Assembly (NCBI GenBank): GCA_963756545.1
Contig: CAVWNY010000001.1
Span: 310,001-374,000 of the forward strand
DNA: 64,000 bases
Direction: 5' to 3'
Source: DATFDN01 sp963756545
Lineage (GTDB): Bacteria; Pseudomonadota; Alphaproteobacteria; Acetobacterales; Acetobacteraceae
Shown: piece by piece, positions 17,194 through 25,591 of the stretch
Numbering within the stretch: the first letter of the stretch is position 1
How the letters are laid out: every line of letters starts with the position of its first letter
Program-made: the position numbers and the translations under genes
The notes under the pieces: generated by a model
What the model was told of the DNA's origin: nothing
Database searches by the model: none
The model's input: the letters and a program-made list of their open reading frames with translations, nothing else

Positions 17194-19095
17194 TCAGGCC
17201 CGCTTGACCGGCACAGGACCGGCCGGCTGCGCGCCCCGGCGCCCCCCCGAGCGCAAGAGGCGCACCAGGCCGCCGAAAATGCCCTCCGGCAGATAAAGGA
17301 AGAACACCACCAGCAAGGCGCCGTTGGCGAGAGTCTTGTAGATTGAGAGCGACTGGAACGCGGTGGGCAGCATGGTCAGCAGCCCGGCCCCCAGCAGCGG
17401 CCCGACCAATGTTCCCTCGCCGCCGATGATCATCATCGTCACCAGCTCCAGCGAGCGGTTGGTATTGACCATCTCGGGGGCGAGGAAATTGAAGTCAAAC
17501 GCATAGAGGCTGCCCGCCATGGAGGCGAAGATGGCGCTGATGGCGAAGGCCGCGAGCTTGCAGCGCGCGACGTTGATGCCGAGGGCGGCGGCCGCGGTCT
17601 GGTCGGTGCGGATCGCCTGCAACGTGCGGCCGAAATCCGACCGCATCGCGCCCGCCAGCAGCAGCAGCGACGCGATGATCACGCCCAGCACCAAATAATA
17701 CATCGCGGTCGGCGTCCCGAACTCGTACGAGCCCACCGAGAACGGGGGAATGCCGACCAGGCCGGACGGGCCGCCCGTGATGGTGTCCAGCCCCACGGTC
17801 AGGGAGTCGATCAGCAGCCCGAACGCCAGGGTGGCGAGCGCCAGATAGAGGCCGCGCAGCCGCATGGTGATGAGCGCGAGCGCCAGCGCGCACACCAGCG
17901 AGAGGGCGACGCCGGCCAGAAGGCCCAGCAGCGGCGCGACGTCGTACTGCACCGCCAGCCACCCCGCCGTGTAGCCGCCTACGGCCATGAAGCCGGCCTG
18001 GCCGAGGCTGACCTGGCCGGCATAGCCCATCAGCACGTTCAGCCCCATGACCGCGATGAACAGGATGCCGGTGATGACGAGGGAGCCCAGAAGGCTGCCC
18101 GTCGGCAAGATCCAAGGCAGCCCCATGGCGACCAGCAGCGCGATGCCGCCGCAGATCCAGGCGGTCCGGCCTTGCAGCCGGATCACCCCTTTGTGGATGC
18201 GCGGCTCCTCCCGCACGTCCTGCCGCCTCGCCTTGGCCGGCGCGAACAGGCCGCTCGGTCGCCACAGCAGCACCACCAGCAGCAGCCCGAGCGCGAGAGC
18301 ACTGCTGAACAGCGAGGAGATGTAGGCGGTCGCCAACTGGCTGGCGAAGCCCAGGAGCAGCCCGCCCCCGATCGCGCCGGGAAACGAGCCGAGGCCGCCG
18401 ATCGCCAGCGCGATGAAGCCGAAGATGCTGAACAGCGTGCCGGTATCGAACTGCAGCGACGTCGCCGGCGCGATGACGATGCCGGCGACGGCGCCGATCG
18501 CCGCGGCGAGGGCGAAGCTGAACAGCGTCATGCGGGGAACGCTGATGCCCATGAGGCTCGCCGCCGCCGGGTTCTCGGCGCAGGCGCGCAGCGCCCTCCC
18601 CACGGCCGAACGCTGCAGCAGCGCGTAGAGCGCGCCGACGATGGCGACGGTGACGCCGATCACCCAGAATCCTTGCGTCGGGATCAGGATGCCGGCGAGC
18701 TGCACCGGGTGCTCGCCGGAGAACGGCGGCAGCTCGTAGGGCTGGCTGCCCCAGCCGATGAGCATGACGCCGCTCAGCAGGGCGAGCAGGCCCGCCGTGA
18801 GCATCAGCATGTTGCTGTTTGACACGCGCTGCACGCCCGGCACGAACGCGGCGGCCCCGAGCAGCGCGCCCGCCGCCGTGGTGGCGAGGATGGCGCACAC
18901 CACCGCCAGGACGGCCGGCCAGCCAAGGGTGACCTGGAACGTATAGGCCAGCAGCGCGCCCAGGATGCAGAACCCGCCCTGGGCCAGATTGATCACGCCG
19001 GTCACGCGATGGACGAGCGAGAAGCCCATCGCGAGCAAGGCATAGATGCAGCCCTGAATGAGGCCGCCAAGGCCGATCTGGACCGCCTCGCTCAT
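17194..19095 (-). CDS. Fused LivH-LivM permease of a branched-chain amino acid-type ABC transporter
   Basis: A 633-residue membrane protein joining both permease subunits. Residues about 1-290 are LivH-like (IQGCIYALLAMGFSLVHRVT near the start, VINLAQGG). Residues about 325-610 are LivM-like (LNVLMGYAGQVSLGQAGF, then the GLVGIPPF segment). A basic linker with KARRQDVREEPR joins them. Around 16 hydrophobic helices are visible. The ATG at 19095 (MSEAVQIGLGG) was chosen over an upstream one at 19137 because the hydrophobic LivH core starts right after it. No periplasmic binding protein is encoded next to it. Confidence 0.92.
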   Translation of the reverse strand: MSEAVQIGLGGLIQGCIYALLAMGFSLVHRVTGVINLAQGGFCILGALLAYTFQVTLGWPAVLAVVCAILATTAAGALLGAAAFVPGVQRVSNSNMLMLTAGLLALLSGVMLIGWGSQPYELPPFSGEHPVQLAGILIPTQGFWVIGVTVAIVGALYALLQRSAVGRALRACAENPAAASLMGISVPRMTLFSFALAAAIGAVAGIVIAPATSLQFDTGTLFSIFGFIALAIGGLGSFPGAIGGGLLLGFASQLATAYISSLFSSALALGLLLVVLLWRPSGLFAPAKARRQDVREEPRIHKGVIRLQGRTAWICGGIALLVAMGLPWILPTGSLLGSLVITGILFIAVMGLNVLMGYAGQVSLGQAGFMAVGGYTAGWLAVQYDVAPLLGLLAGVALSLVCALALALITMRLRGLYLALATLAFGLLIDSLTVGLDTITGGPSGLVGIPPFSVGSYEFGTPTAMYYLVLGVIIASLLLLAGAMRSDFGRTLQAIRTDQTAAAALGINVARCKLAAFAISAIFASMAGSLYAFDFNFLAPEMVNTNRSLELVTMMIIGGEGTLVGPLLGAGLLTMLPTAFQSLSIYKTLANGALLVVFFLYLPEGIFGGLVRLLRSGGRRGAQPAGPVPVKRA

Positions 19096-19191
19096 CTGAT
19101 CTCCGCACCCGTTATGCTCGCGTATGCGAGCATCCACGACTTCGGGGCGCCCTCTGGATGGCGCGACGCGACGATCGCCGACCGACGCCCG

Positions 19192-20832
19192 CTACTGCCG
19201 CATGGCCAGATTGCGCGACATCGAGTGGCCGAATGCGAACAACGCGTCCCCCGCGATGACGCCCGCGCCGAACACCTCCATCCCCTCGCGCCCGGCCGCC
19301 GTCGGCAGGCGCTCCCACACGATCCGGCAGGCGATGCCCGCCAGCACCGCCCAGCCGGCGGCCGGGAAGGTGATCAGCATACCGGTGGCGAGGAGAATTC
19401 CGAGTTGCCGCTTGGGTCCCCCGAGGTACTGGATGATCGCGCCGGGGATCGCCCAGGTCAGCAGTGACCACGCCACGGCGGGCGAGGTTCCGGCCTTGAT
19501 CGTTGCCACGTATACACGAGCGACCGGCGCCACCAGGTTACGATCCAGGAAACTCTGGTAGGACAAAAAGACCACCGCGCCGGCCACCAGGAAGGCGGCC
19601 ATCGCCGCGATCAGTTGCTGGCGTCGTCCGTCCCGCTCGAAGACCGGGTCCGCCCCCTGGCCGCGCAGCATGAAGCCAGCCTTGAGGTCATAGCCCATAT
19701 CGGAGAACGCCGGGCCGGTGGCGGCGCAGAAGCCCACCAGCAGAGCGAGCGCCGCCGGCGGGAAGCCGATCAACATGCCGATCACCAGCGTGACCAGCGC
19801 CACCGCGGAGTTGGGGAACCAGCCGGAATGCATCGCAGCCAGCCCCACGATCAACTCGTGCACGAGAGCGGCGAAGGCGGCGTAGATCAGGTATCCGACC
19901 AGCATGCCCGCCGACAGGCCACTGAACAGACCGCCCAGCCCGGCGATCAGGACGGCGATCGCCAGATAGACCACCGCGCCGAGGCCAAGCGAACGGCGCA
20001 CCTCGTCCGCCGAACGGGTGACATCGGCGGAGATCGCGCTCCCGCGGCGCGCGAGAATCATCCCGGTCTGCACCAGCGCGATCAGCGCCGCACCGACCAT
20101 CATGCCGTGCGGAAGGTATGCCTTGTCCATGTTGCCGTTCGGAAAGACCGTGGCGAGGGCGGGATGGTTGAACAGCAGCGCGGAGTAGCCGCGTATTAGC
20201 AGGCCGATGCCGAACATGCTCAGCGCCCAGATGTTGCCGATGAACGCCACCCCGAAGGCCGACATCGGGATGCCGCCCAGCCAGTTGCCAACGATACCGA
20301 GCAGGACGCCGACGCCCAAAATGCCGGCCTTGCGGCCGCCCTCGTCGCCGGCGCGGATCGCCTCGGCCGCCGCCATCCCCGGCGGCCACGCGCCCGAGGC
20401 GGGGAACATCTCGGAATCGAACAGGCGGTACAGCATGTAGCCGTCGAGCAGCAGCGCCGCGAACACGCCGATGAACATCGGCAGGACGAGGTCCATGCGC
20501 CCGAGCACGAACGGGATGCCGACCGGCAGCAGGAGGCTGTTGCCGGCGCCGAACGTCGCCGCGGAGATCGCGCTCTGCGCCAGGTTCTGCACATGGATCG
20601 AGCGATAGCGTGCGAAGGCGGCGAGCGGCACGCGGGCCAGGACCATGGCCGCCAGCGCACCGATCAACGAGGTGTTGGCGGTGATCCCGAGCGTGACGAT
20701 AAGCTGCGCGCCGATGATGGCGCCCACGACGCAGAGCGGCACGATCAGGAAGAGCGACGCCGGCTCGATGAAGCGGGGGTGGACACGGGCGGCAGGCTTC
20801 GCCTCGACGGCGGGCGTCACGGACGGGCTCAT
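19192..20832 (-). CDS. OPT family oligopeptide transporter
   Basis: A 546-residue polytopic membrane protein of the OPT/YSL superfamily, with about 14 hydrophobic segments. Family-like segments include FGAGNSLLLPVGIPFVLGR near residue 95 and a late FSDMGYDLKAGFML. The C-terminal cytosolic tail is short. It starts 9 bases after the fused hydantoinase gene, so the two are almost certainly co-transcribed. OPT proteins take up small peptides or metal chelates with protons, so import of a peptide-like or pyroglutamate-type substrate for the adjacent hydrolase is a reasonable inference. Confidence 0.9.
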   Translation of the reverse strand: MSPSVTPAVEAKPAARVHPRFIEPASLFLIVPLCVVGAIIGAQLIVTLGITANTSLIGALAAMVLARVPLAAFARYRSIHVQNLAQSAISAATFGAGNSLLLPVGIPFVLGRMDLVLPMFIGVFAALLLDGYMLYRLFDSEMFPASGAWPPGMAAAEAIRAGDEGGRKAGILGVGVLLGIVGNWLGGIPMSAFGVAFIGNIWALSMFGIGLLIRGYSALLFNHPALATVFPNGNMDKAYLPHGMMVGAALIALVQTGMILARRGSAISADVTRSADEVRRSLGLGAVVYLAIAVLIAGLGGLFSGLSAGMLVGYLIYAAFAALVHELIVGLAAMHSGWFPNSAVALVTLVIGMLIGFPPAALALLVGFCAATGPAFSDMGYDLKAGFMLRGQGADPVFERDGRRQQLIAAMAAFLVAGAVVFLSYQSFLDRNLVAPVARVYVATIKAGTSPAVAWSLLTWAIPGAIIQYLGGPKRQLGILLATGMLITFPAAGWAVLAGIACRIVWERLPTAAGREGMEVFGAGVIAGDALFAFGHSMSRNLAMRQ

Positions 20833-20841
20833 TGCCGGTTC

Positions 20842-23800
20842 CTATTCCGCGGCCCGACCGGCCGCCGGCCGCATGCCGTAATCGCGCAGCGCCGCCCCGG
20901 GCGAGACGAAGCCCTCGGTAATGTCGTGCTCCACGAGCGCGGCGGCTCGCTCGTGCGGGTCGCCGTACCCGGCGCCACCGCCCAGCCGCACCTCGACGAT
21001 CTGGTCGGTTCGCGTCAGCGTCACCAGTTCGCCGGTGCCGCAATCGTGCACGACGTTGCCGTCCGGATCGAGCACGACGCCGCGCACGTCGCCACCCGGA
21101 CGCCCGCCGGCAAGGCCCTCGACGGTGACGCCGACACCCTCCGGATAGACCGAGGCGAGCATCGGCAGGCCGTCGTCGGTGAGCTTGCGCAAGCGAGTCC
21201 GCATGCCGAGCCCGCCGCGATGCCGGCCGGGGCCGCCGGAATCCGTGACCAGGCTTTTTTCCAACACCAGCACCGGCGCGCGAACCTCCATCAACTCCAC
21301 GGAGGTGTTCGCGGCCGAGGTCGGATAGAGGATCGCGGACTTGCCGTCGGCCCGGAGCGACGCTCCCTGCCCGGCGCCCATGAAGAAATGGTCGGCGTAG
21401 ACCGCGCCATCGGGATCGCGCCCGTAGACGTTGATCGCGACCGGCAGACCCGTGGCGGCCTGCACGCGCGCGGGCGCCGCATCGGCGAGGGCGCGGAAGA
21501 TGTTGGGCGCGAGATACCAGCCGATGCGCGTGCGCAGGTTGACCGAGGCGGGCTTGGTGCAGTTCAGCACCGATCCCTCCGGCACCTTGACCGTGAACGG
21601 CCGGTAACAGCCGGCATTGCCGCGCACCTCCGGGCTCAGCAAGCATTTCAACGGATAGGTCGCGTGCGCGGCGGTGTAGCTGTAGGTGCAGTTCAGACCG
21701 CCTTGCGGGAGCTGAGCCGGGGCGCCGGCGAAATCGAGTTCGATCGCATCGCCGCGCACGGTGATCCGGAGCGGATAGCGCAGCCTCTCGCCCAGCGGAT
21801 TGTTCCAGATCTCCGACTGATACACGCCGTCCGGCAACGCGCGCACCGCATCGCGCATCGCCTGCTCGGCGCGGCCCTGCATGACCGCGGCAAGCGCCCG
21901 CAAGTCGTGCATCCCGTACTCGTCCATGAACGCCGTCAGCCGTTCCGCGCCGAGCGCGTTGGCGGCGACGAAGGCGTGGATGTCTCCGAGCACTTCCTCG
22001 CTCTTGCGCACGTTCTCGGCTATCAGAGTGAACAAGTCCGCGTTTGGCGCTCCGGCGCGGTAGAGCATCATCGGCGGAATCTGGATGCCCTCCTCGTAGA
22101 TCTCGCGTGCGCGGAGCGAATCCTTGGTGCCGCCGATGTCCCCGACGTGGCCCACGGTGCCGGTCAACGCGATGAGACGTCCCGCGCGAAAGACCGGGGT
22201 GACGACGGCGATGTCGAACAGGTGGCCGGCGCAGAGCCACGGGTCGTTGGTTATGAGCACGTCGCCGGGCCGCAGCGTATCCAGGGGGAACTGGCGAAGC
22301 AGCGCCTTCACCGCAAGCGGCAGGGTCAGGTTGAACACCGGCATGGCGCGCGGCGAGTGCGCAAGGCTTTCGCCTTCGGGGTCGAGCAGGTCGCAGGCAA
22401 AGTCCTGCGCCTCCGAAACGATCAGGCTGAACGCCGTGCGGCAGATGGTCTGCCACATCTCCTCCGCGACCGTGATCAGCCGGCTCCACATGATCTCGAG
22501 CGAAACGGGGTCGGCCTCGATCAGCGCCGCGGCCTGCGCGGTCGGCATCCGGTCCGTGACCCGCGCCGCGGATGCGGCGACCAGGCCGATCGTGATCGCC
22601 AGCATGCCGCTTGCCTCGACGCGCGCGGCATCACCCGGCAAAAGGATCGTGGTGGCCTCGCGCTCCTCCACGATGGCGGGGCCCGCGATCGTGGCGCCCG
22701 GCGCCAGCGCGTAGCGGTCATAGACCGGCGTATCGACGAAGCGGTCGCCGAACCAGGCCGCGCGCACGCCCTTGCGCGCCGTGTCTGGGTGGCGCGAGCC
22801 GATGGCGGCGTCGGCCCTGGCTTCGGCGAGCGACAGTGCCGGAAGCGGCCCACGGCAGCGCACGCGAAACGAGATCGCTTGCACGCCGACGCCCTCATAG
22901 ACCGACGTATAGCGGGCGGCGTAGACCTTGGCGAAGGCGGCACGAACGTCCGGGATGCGCTCGGCGGTGATGATGCCGTCCGGCAGGGCCACGTTGATCT
23001 CGTGCATCTGGCCTTCGAGCCGCATATCTGCGGAGCGCTCGGCGACGATATCCGCCGCGGCGATGCCGGCCGCGGCGAGGTGTTCGCGGGCGGCGGCTTC
23101 GAGTTCGGCAAGGATCGCCTCGATCGTCGTCGCGGCCTCCGCTTCCCCCAGGCGCACCGGGTGGCTGCGCACCTGCTCGAACGACAGCGGCGCCGCGAGA
23201 AAGCCAAGGGCGGACGCGGCGCCGGAGGCCGGCGGGATCAGCACCTGACGCAAGCCGAGCACGCGGGCCACCTCGACGGCGTGCGCGGGCCCGGCGCCTC
23301 CGAAACCGACCATGGCGTAGTTGCGCGGGTCCCTGCCCTTCTCGACGATATGGATGCGGGCGACGGCGGCCATGTTCTCGACCACCATGCGGTGGATGCC
23401 CCATGCGGTGTCCACCGCCGACAGTCCGAGCCGCACCCCTACGGAGGCCAACGCGCGTTCGGCGGCGTCGCGATCGAGCGCCATCCGCCCGCCCAGGAAG
23501 AATGCCGGGTCGTAGTAGCCAAGCAGCAGGTTGGCATCCGTGACGGTGGGTTCAGTGCCGCCGCGGCCGTAGCATGCCGGCCCGGGATCGGCGCCGGCCG
23601 AGCGGGGGCCCACGCGCAGCAGTCCGACCTCGTCGATCGCGGCGATCGAGCCGCCGCCGGCGCCGATCTCGATCATGTCGATCACCGGGGCCTTGATCGG
23701 CAGGCCGGAGCCCTTCTTGAAGCGGTGCACCCGCGCGGCCTCCATGATCGGCGCGATCGCCGCTCGCCCGTTCTCGATGAGGCAGGCCTTGGCGGTCGTG

Positions 23801-24678
23801 CCGCCCATGTCGAAGGAGATCACGTCCGCCTGGCCGGCCGCCGCACCGAAGAAGGCGGTGGCCAGCCCGCCGCCGGCCGGCCCGCTCTCCAGCATGCGGA
23901 TCGGAAAGGCACGCGCGGTTTCCGGCGAAAGCAGGCCGCCCGCCGAGTGCATCAGATAGAGCTGACCGTGAAAGCCGCGCAGGTGCAGTTCGCGTTCGAG
24001 CGTACGAAGATAGCTCGCCATCAGCGGTTGCACATAGGCGTTGGCGCAGGTCGTGGTGCAGCGCTGGTACTCCCACAGCTCCGCCACCACCTCGCTGGAC
24101 AGCGAGATGGCGAGATCTGGAAAGTTGGCGCGAATGGCATCGGCCGCCTGCTGCTCGTGAACCGAGTTGCGATAGGCGTGCAGGAAGCAGATCGCGACCG
24201 CCTCGACCCCTTCGCCAACGAGGCGCTGGGCGGCGGCGCGGACCTCGGCGAGATCGACCGGCAGCACCGGCGTCCCATCGCGGTCCATGCGCTCGGTGAT
24301 TTCGAGCCGATGGCGGCGCGGCACGAGGGGCGTCGGAAATTGCAAGAACAGGTCGTAGATGTCGTAGCGCTGTTCGGTGCCGATCTCCAGGATGTCGCGG
24401 AAGCCGCGTGTGGTAATCAGTCCGAGCCTGGCGCCGGTGCGCTCGATCAGCGCATTGGTAACCAGCGTGGTGCCATGAATGATCTCGTCGATGTCACCGA
24501 GGGTCAGGCCGGCCGCATCGAGCAGCTCGGCCATGCCCCGGAGCGCCCCCAGGGAGGGATCACGCGGCGTGGTGAGGCATTTGTGCAGTCGGATCTCGGA
24601 CCGCTCGGCATCGAGCAAGATAAAATCCGTGAACGTTCCGCCGATGTCAAAGCCGATGCGGTAGCGGCCCTTTGCCAT
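20842..24678 (-). CDS. Fused hydantoinase A / hydantoinase B (5-oxoprolinase-like)
   Basis: A 1278-residue protein joining HyuA (about 1-715) and HyuB (about 720-1278) in one chain, the arrangement of eukaryotic 5-oxoprolinase. HyuA carries the ASKHA-type ATP sites GFDIGGTFTD (9-18) and VISFDMGGTTAKACLI, plus IEIGAGGGSIA. HyuB begins at DPVSLEIMWSRL and has GDVLITNDPW and GGLNCTYSY. Such enzymes hydrolyse cyclic amides (5-oxoproline, hydantoins, N-methylhydantoin) or carboxylate ketones using ATP, and motifs do not separate these. The ATG at 24678 (MAKGRYRIGF) is chosen because conserved sequence begins at once. Its 3' neighbour is an OPT transporter 9 bases away. Confidence 0.93.
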   Translation of the reverse strand: MAKGRYRIGFDIGGTFTDFILLDAERSEIRLHKCLTTPRDPSLGALRGMAELLDAAGLTLGDIDEIIHGTTLVTNALIERTGARLGLITTRGFRDILEIGTEQRYDIYDLFLQFPTPLVPRRHRLEITERMDRDGTPVLPVDLAEVRAAAQRLVGEGVEAVAICFLHAYRNSVHEQQAADAIRANFPDLAISLSSEVVAELWEYQRCTTTCANAYVQPLMASYLRTLERELHLRGFHGQLYLMHSAGGLLSPETARAFPIRMLESGPAGGGLATAFFGAAAGQADVISFDMGGTTAKACLIENGRAAIAPIMEAARVHRFKKGSGLPIKAPVIDMIEIGAGGGSIAAIDEVGLLRVGPRSAGADPGPACYGRGGTEPTVTDANLLLGYYDPAFFLGGRMALDRDAAERALASVGVRLGLSAVDTAWGIHRMVVENMAAVARIHIVEKGRDPRNYAMVGFGGAGPAHAVEVARVLGLRQVLIPPASGAASALGFLAAPLSFEQVRSHPVRLGEAEAATTIEAILAELEAAAREHLAAAGIAAADIVAERSADMRLEGQMHEINVALPDGIITAERIPDVRAAFAKVYAARYTSVYEGVGVQAISFRVRCRGPLPALSLAEARADAAIGSRHPDTARKGVRAAWFGDRFVDTPVYDRYALAPGATIAGPAIVEEREATTILLPGDAARVEASGMLAITIGLVAASAARVTDRMPTAQAAALIEADPVSLEIMWSRLITVAEEMWQTICRTAFSLIVSEAQDFACDLLDPEGESLAHSPRAMPVFNLTLPLAVKALLRQFPLDTLRPGDVLITNDPWLCAGHLFDIAVVTPVFRAGRLIALTGTVGHVGDIGGTKDSLRAREIYEEGIQIPPMMLYRAGAPNADLFTLIAENVRKSEEVLGDIHAFVAANALGAERLTAFMDEYGMHDLRALAAVMQGRAEQAMRDAVRALPDGVYQSEIWNNPLGERLRYPLRITVRGDAIELDFAGAPAQLPQGGLNCTYSYTAAHATYPLKCLLSPEVRGNAGCYRPFTVKVPEGSVLNCTKPASVNLRTRIGWYLAPNIFRALADAAPARVQAATGLPVAINVYGRDPDGAVYADHFFMGAGQGASLRADGKSAILYPTSAANTSVELMEVRAPVLVLEKSLVTDSGGPGRHRGGLGMRTRLRKLTDDGLPMLASVYPEGVGVTVEGLAGGRPGGDVRGVVLDPDGNVVHDCGTGELVTLTRTDQIVEVRLGGGAGYGDPHERAAALVEHDITEGFVSPGAALRDYGMRPAAGRAAE

Positions 24679-24834
24679 GGTGCGGCCAATCCTCCTCGAA
24701 GCCGCCACGCGCGGTCACGCGGCCGGCGGCGATGGATGGTACCGCAAGAGGATGGCCGTATCGCAGGACGGGGTGCAAGAGGAGGAAGGATCGGCGGCTC
24801 GCGATGGCGATGGCGGGACGCGCTACACTCCGCC

Positions 24835-24866
24835 GACCCTCGGTCCGCTCTAGCGGACCGAGGGTC
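24835..24866. terminator. Strong hairpin, likely terminator
   Basis: A perfect 15-base inverted repeat: the arm GACCCTCGGTCCGCT (24835-24849) is complementary to 24852-24866 with only CT between. It lies 45 bases past the stop of the minus-strand tandem-repeat protein gene, so it would end that transcript before the hydantoinase gene. No T-run follows on either strand, so intrinsic activity is uncertain. The flanks (24679-24834 and 24867-24911) show nothing else. Confidence 0.6.
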
Positions 24867-24911
24867 GTCAGGGAGAGGCCGGGAACGCGGGCGTTCAGAG
24901 AAAGCTGGAGC

Positions 24912-25409
24912 TCAGCACTTTCCAGGACCGTTCATCGCGAGCTGCTGCTGATCGGCCTTCTGCGCCCGGCCGGTATTCTGGCCGAGCTGCTCCTGGTCCG
25001 CGTTTTGCGCCCGGCCCACGTTCTGGCCGAGCTGCTCCTGATCCGCGTTCTGCGGCCGACCGGTATTCTGGCCGAGCTGCTCCTGGTCCGACTTCTGCGC
25101 CCGGCCGACGTTCTGGCCGAGCTGCTCCTGATCCGATTTCTGCGCCCGGCCGACGTTCTGGCCAAGTTGCTCCTGATCGGACTTCTGCGCCCGGCCGACG
25201 TTCTGCCCAAGTTGCTCCTGGTCCGATTTCTGCGCCCGGCCGACGTTCTGGCCAAGTTGCTCCTGATCGGACTTCTGCGGGGAATTCGTGCAGCCGGCCC
25301 CGTTGGGAGCCGCCATCGCGAGCGGGCTGGCCATGAGTGCAAGCCCAAGACCGAGGGCCACCGTGCCCAAGGCTCGGCCGTGCAGGCGCGGCGTGTTATT
25401 CATTGTCAT
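24912..25409 (-). CDS. Secreted tandem-repeat protein, eight 15-residue units
   Basis: A 165-residue protein of unknown function. A signal peptide (hydrophobic 14-30) ends at about Ala33 (SPLAMA). A short GAGC stretch follows, then eight consecutive 15-residue units at 45-164 with consensus QKSDQEQLGQNVGRA. Units 1-4 are identical at protein level; units 5-7 vary at NV/NT and KS/NA; unit 8 is degenerate. The mature chain has only two cysteines, Cys40 before the array and Cys165 as the last residue, suggesting disulfide closure or polymerisation. There are no charged clusters or aromatic residues in the units. It is divergent from the DegP-like protease gene. Confidence 0.8.
   Translation of the reverse strand: MTMNNTPRLHGRALGTVALGLGLALMASPLAMAAPNGAGCTNSPQKSDQEQLGQNVGRAQKSDQEQLGQNVGRAQKSDQEQLGQNVGRAQKSDQEQLGQNVGRAQKSDQEQLGQNTGRPQNADQEQLGQNVGRAQNADQEQLGQNTGRAQKADQQQLAMNGPGKC
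24918..25277 (-). repeat. Tandem 45-bp repeat array, eight units
   Basis: Eight in-frame 45-base units encode the 15-residue repeats of the secreted protein. Units are near-identical at DNA level, with substitutions mostly at third positions and at codons 2-3 and 12. There are no spacers between units, so this is a coding minisatellite and not CRISPR. Such arrays change copy number by slippage or recombination. Confidence 0.9.
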
Positions 25410-25591
25410 AACTTTCTGCCTTTGCGAGTGATGCGGTGAAAGGGCGCGTTCAGCCGCAGCCGGCTGGCGTCCCCACCACGCGCCAGCGTATGTGGAGTTG
25501 CGCAGCCGGGTTGGAACAGCTTCGACATCACGAGAACGTCAGACGGCGGCCATGCTGCGCGGAGCTGATCTGATCCCGGGGAAGGGCACCG
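25410..25591. promoter_or_regulatory. Divergent intergenic region
   Basis: 182 bases separate the 5' ends of the repeat-protein gene (minus) and the DegP-like protease gene (plus), so at least two promoters are expected here. No consensus -35/-10 pair can be named with confidence. The sequence GGGGAAGGGCACCG before the protease ATG supplies a purine-rich ribosome-binding region. Confidence 0.4.

Noticed and set aside
20593..24951. A 1452-codon open frame on the plus strand opposite the HyuAB gene
   Set aside because: It mirrors the minus-strand gene codon by codon, has no recognisable domain and is rich in Arg, Gly and His, as antisense frames are in high-GC DNA.
24918..25277. Possible CRISPR array
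   Set aside because: Units follow one another without spacers and keep one reading frame; there are no cas genes.
24672..25439. Plus-strand frame through the 45-bp repeats giving leucine-rich units
   Set aside because: The repetitive DNA keeps several frames open. Only the minus strand has a signal peptide, a sensible start and terminal cysteines.
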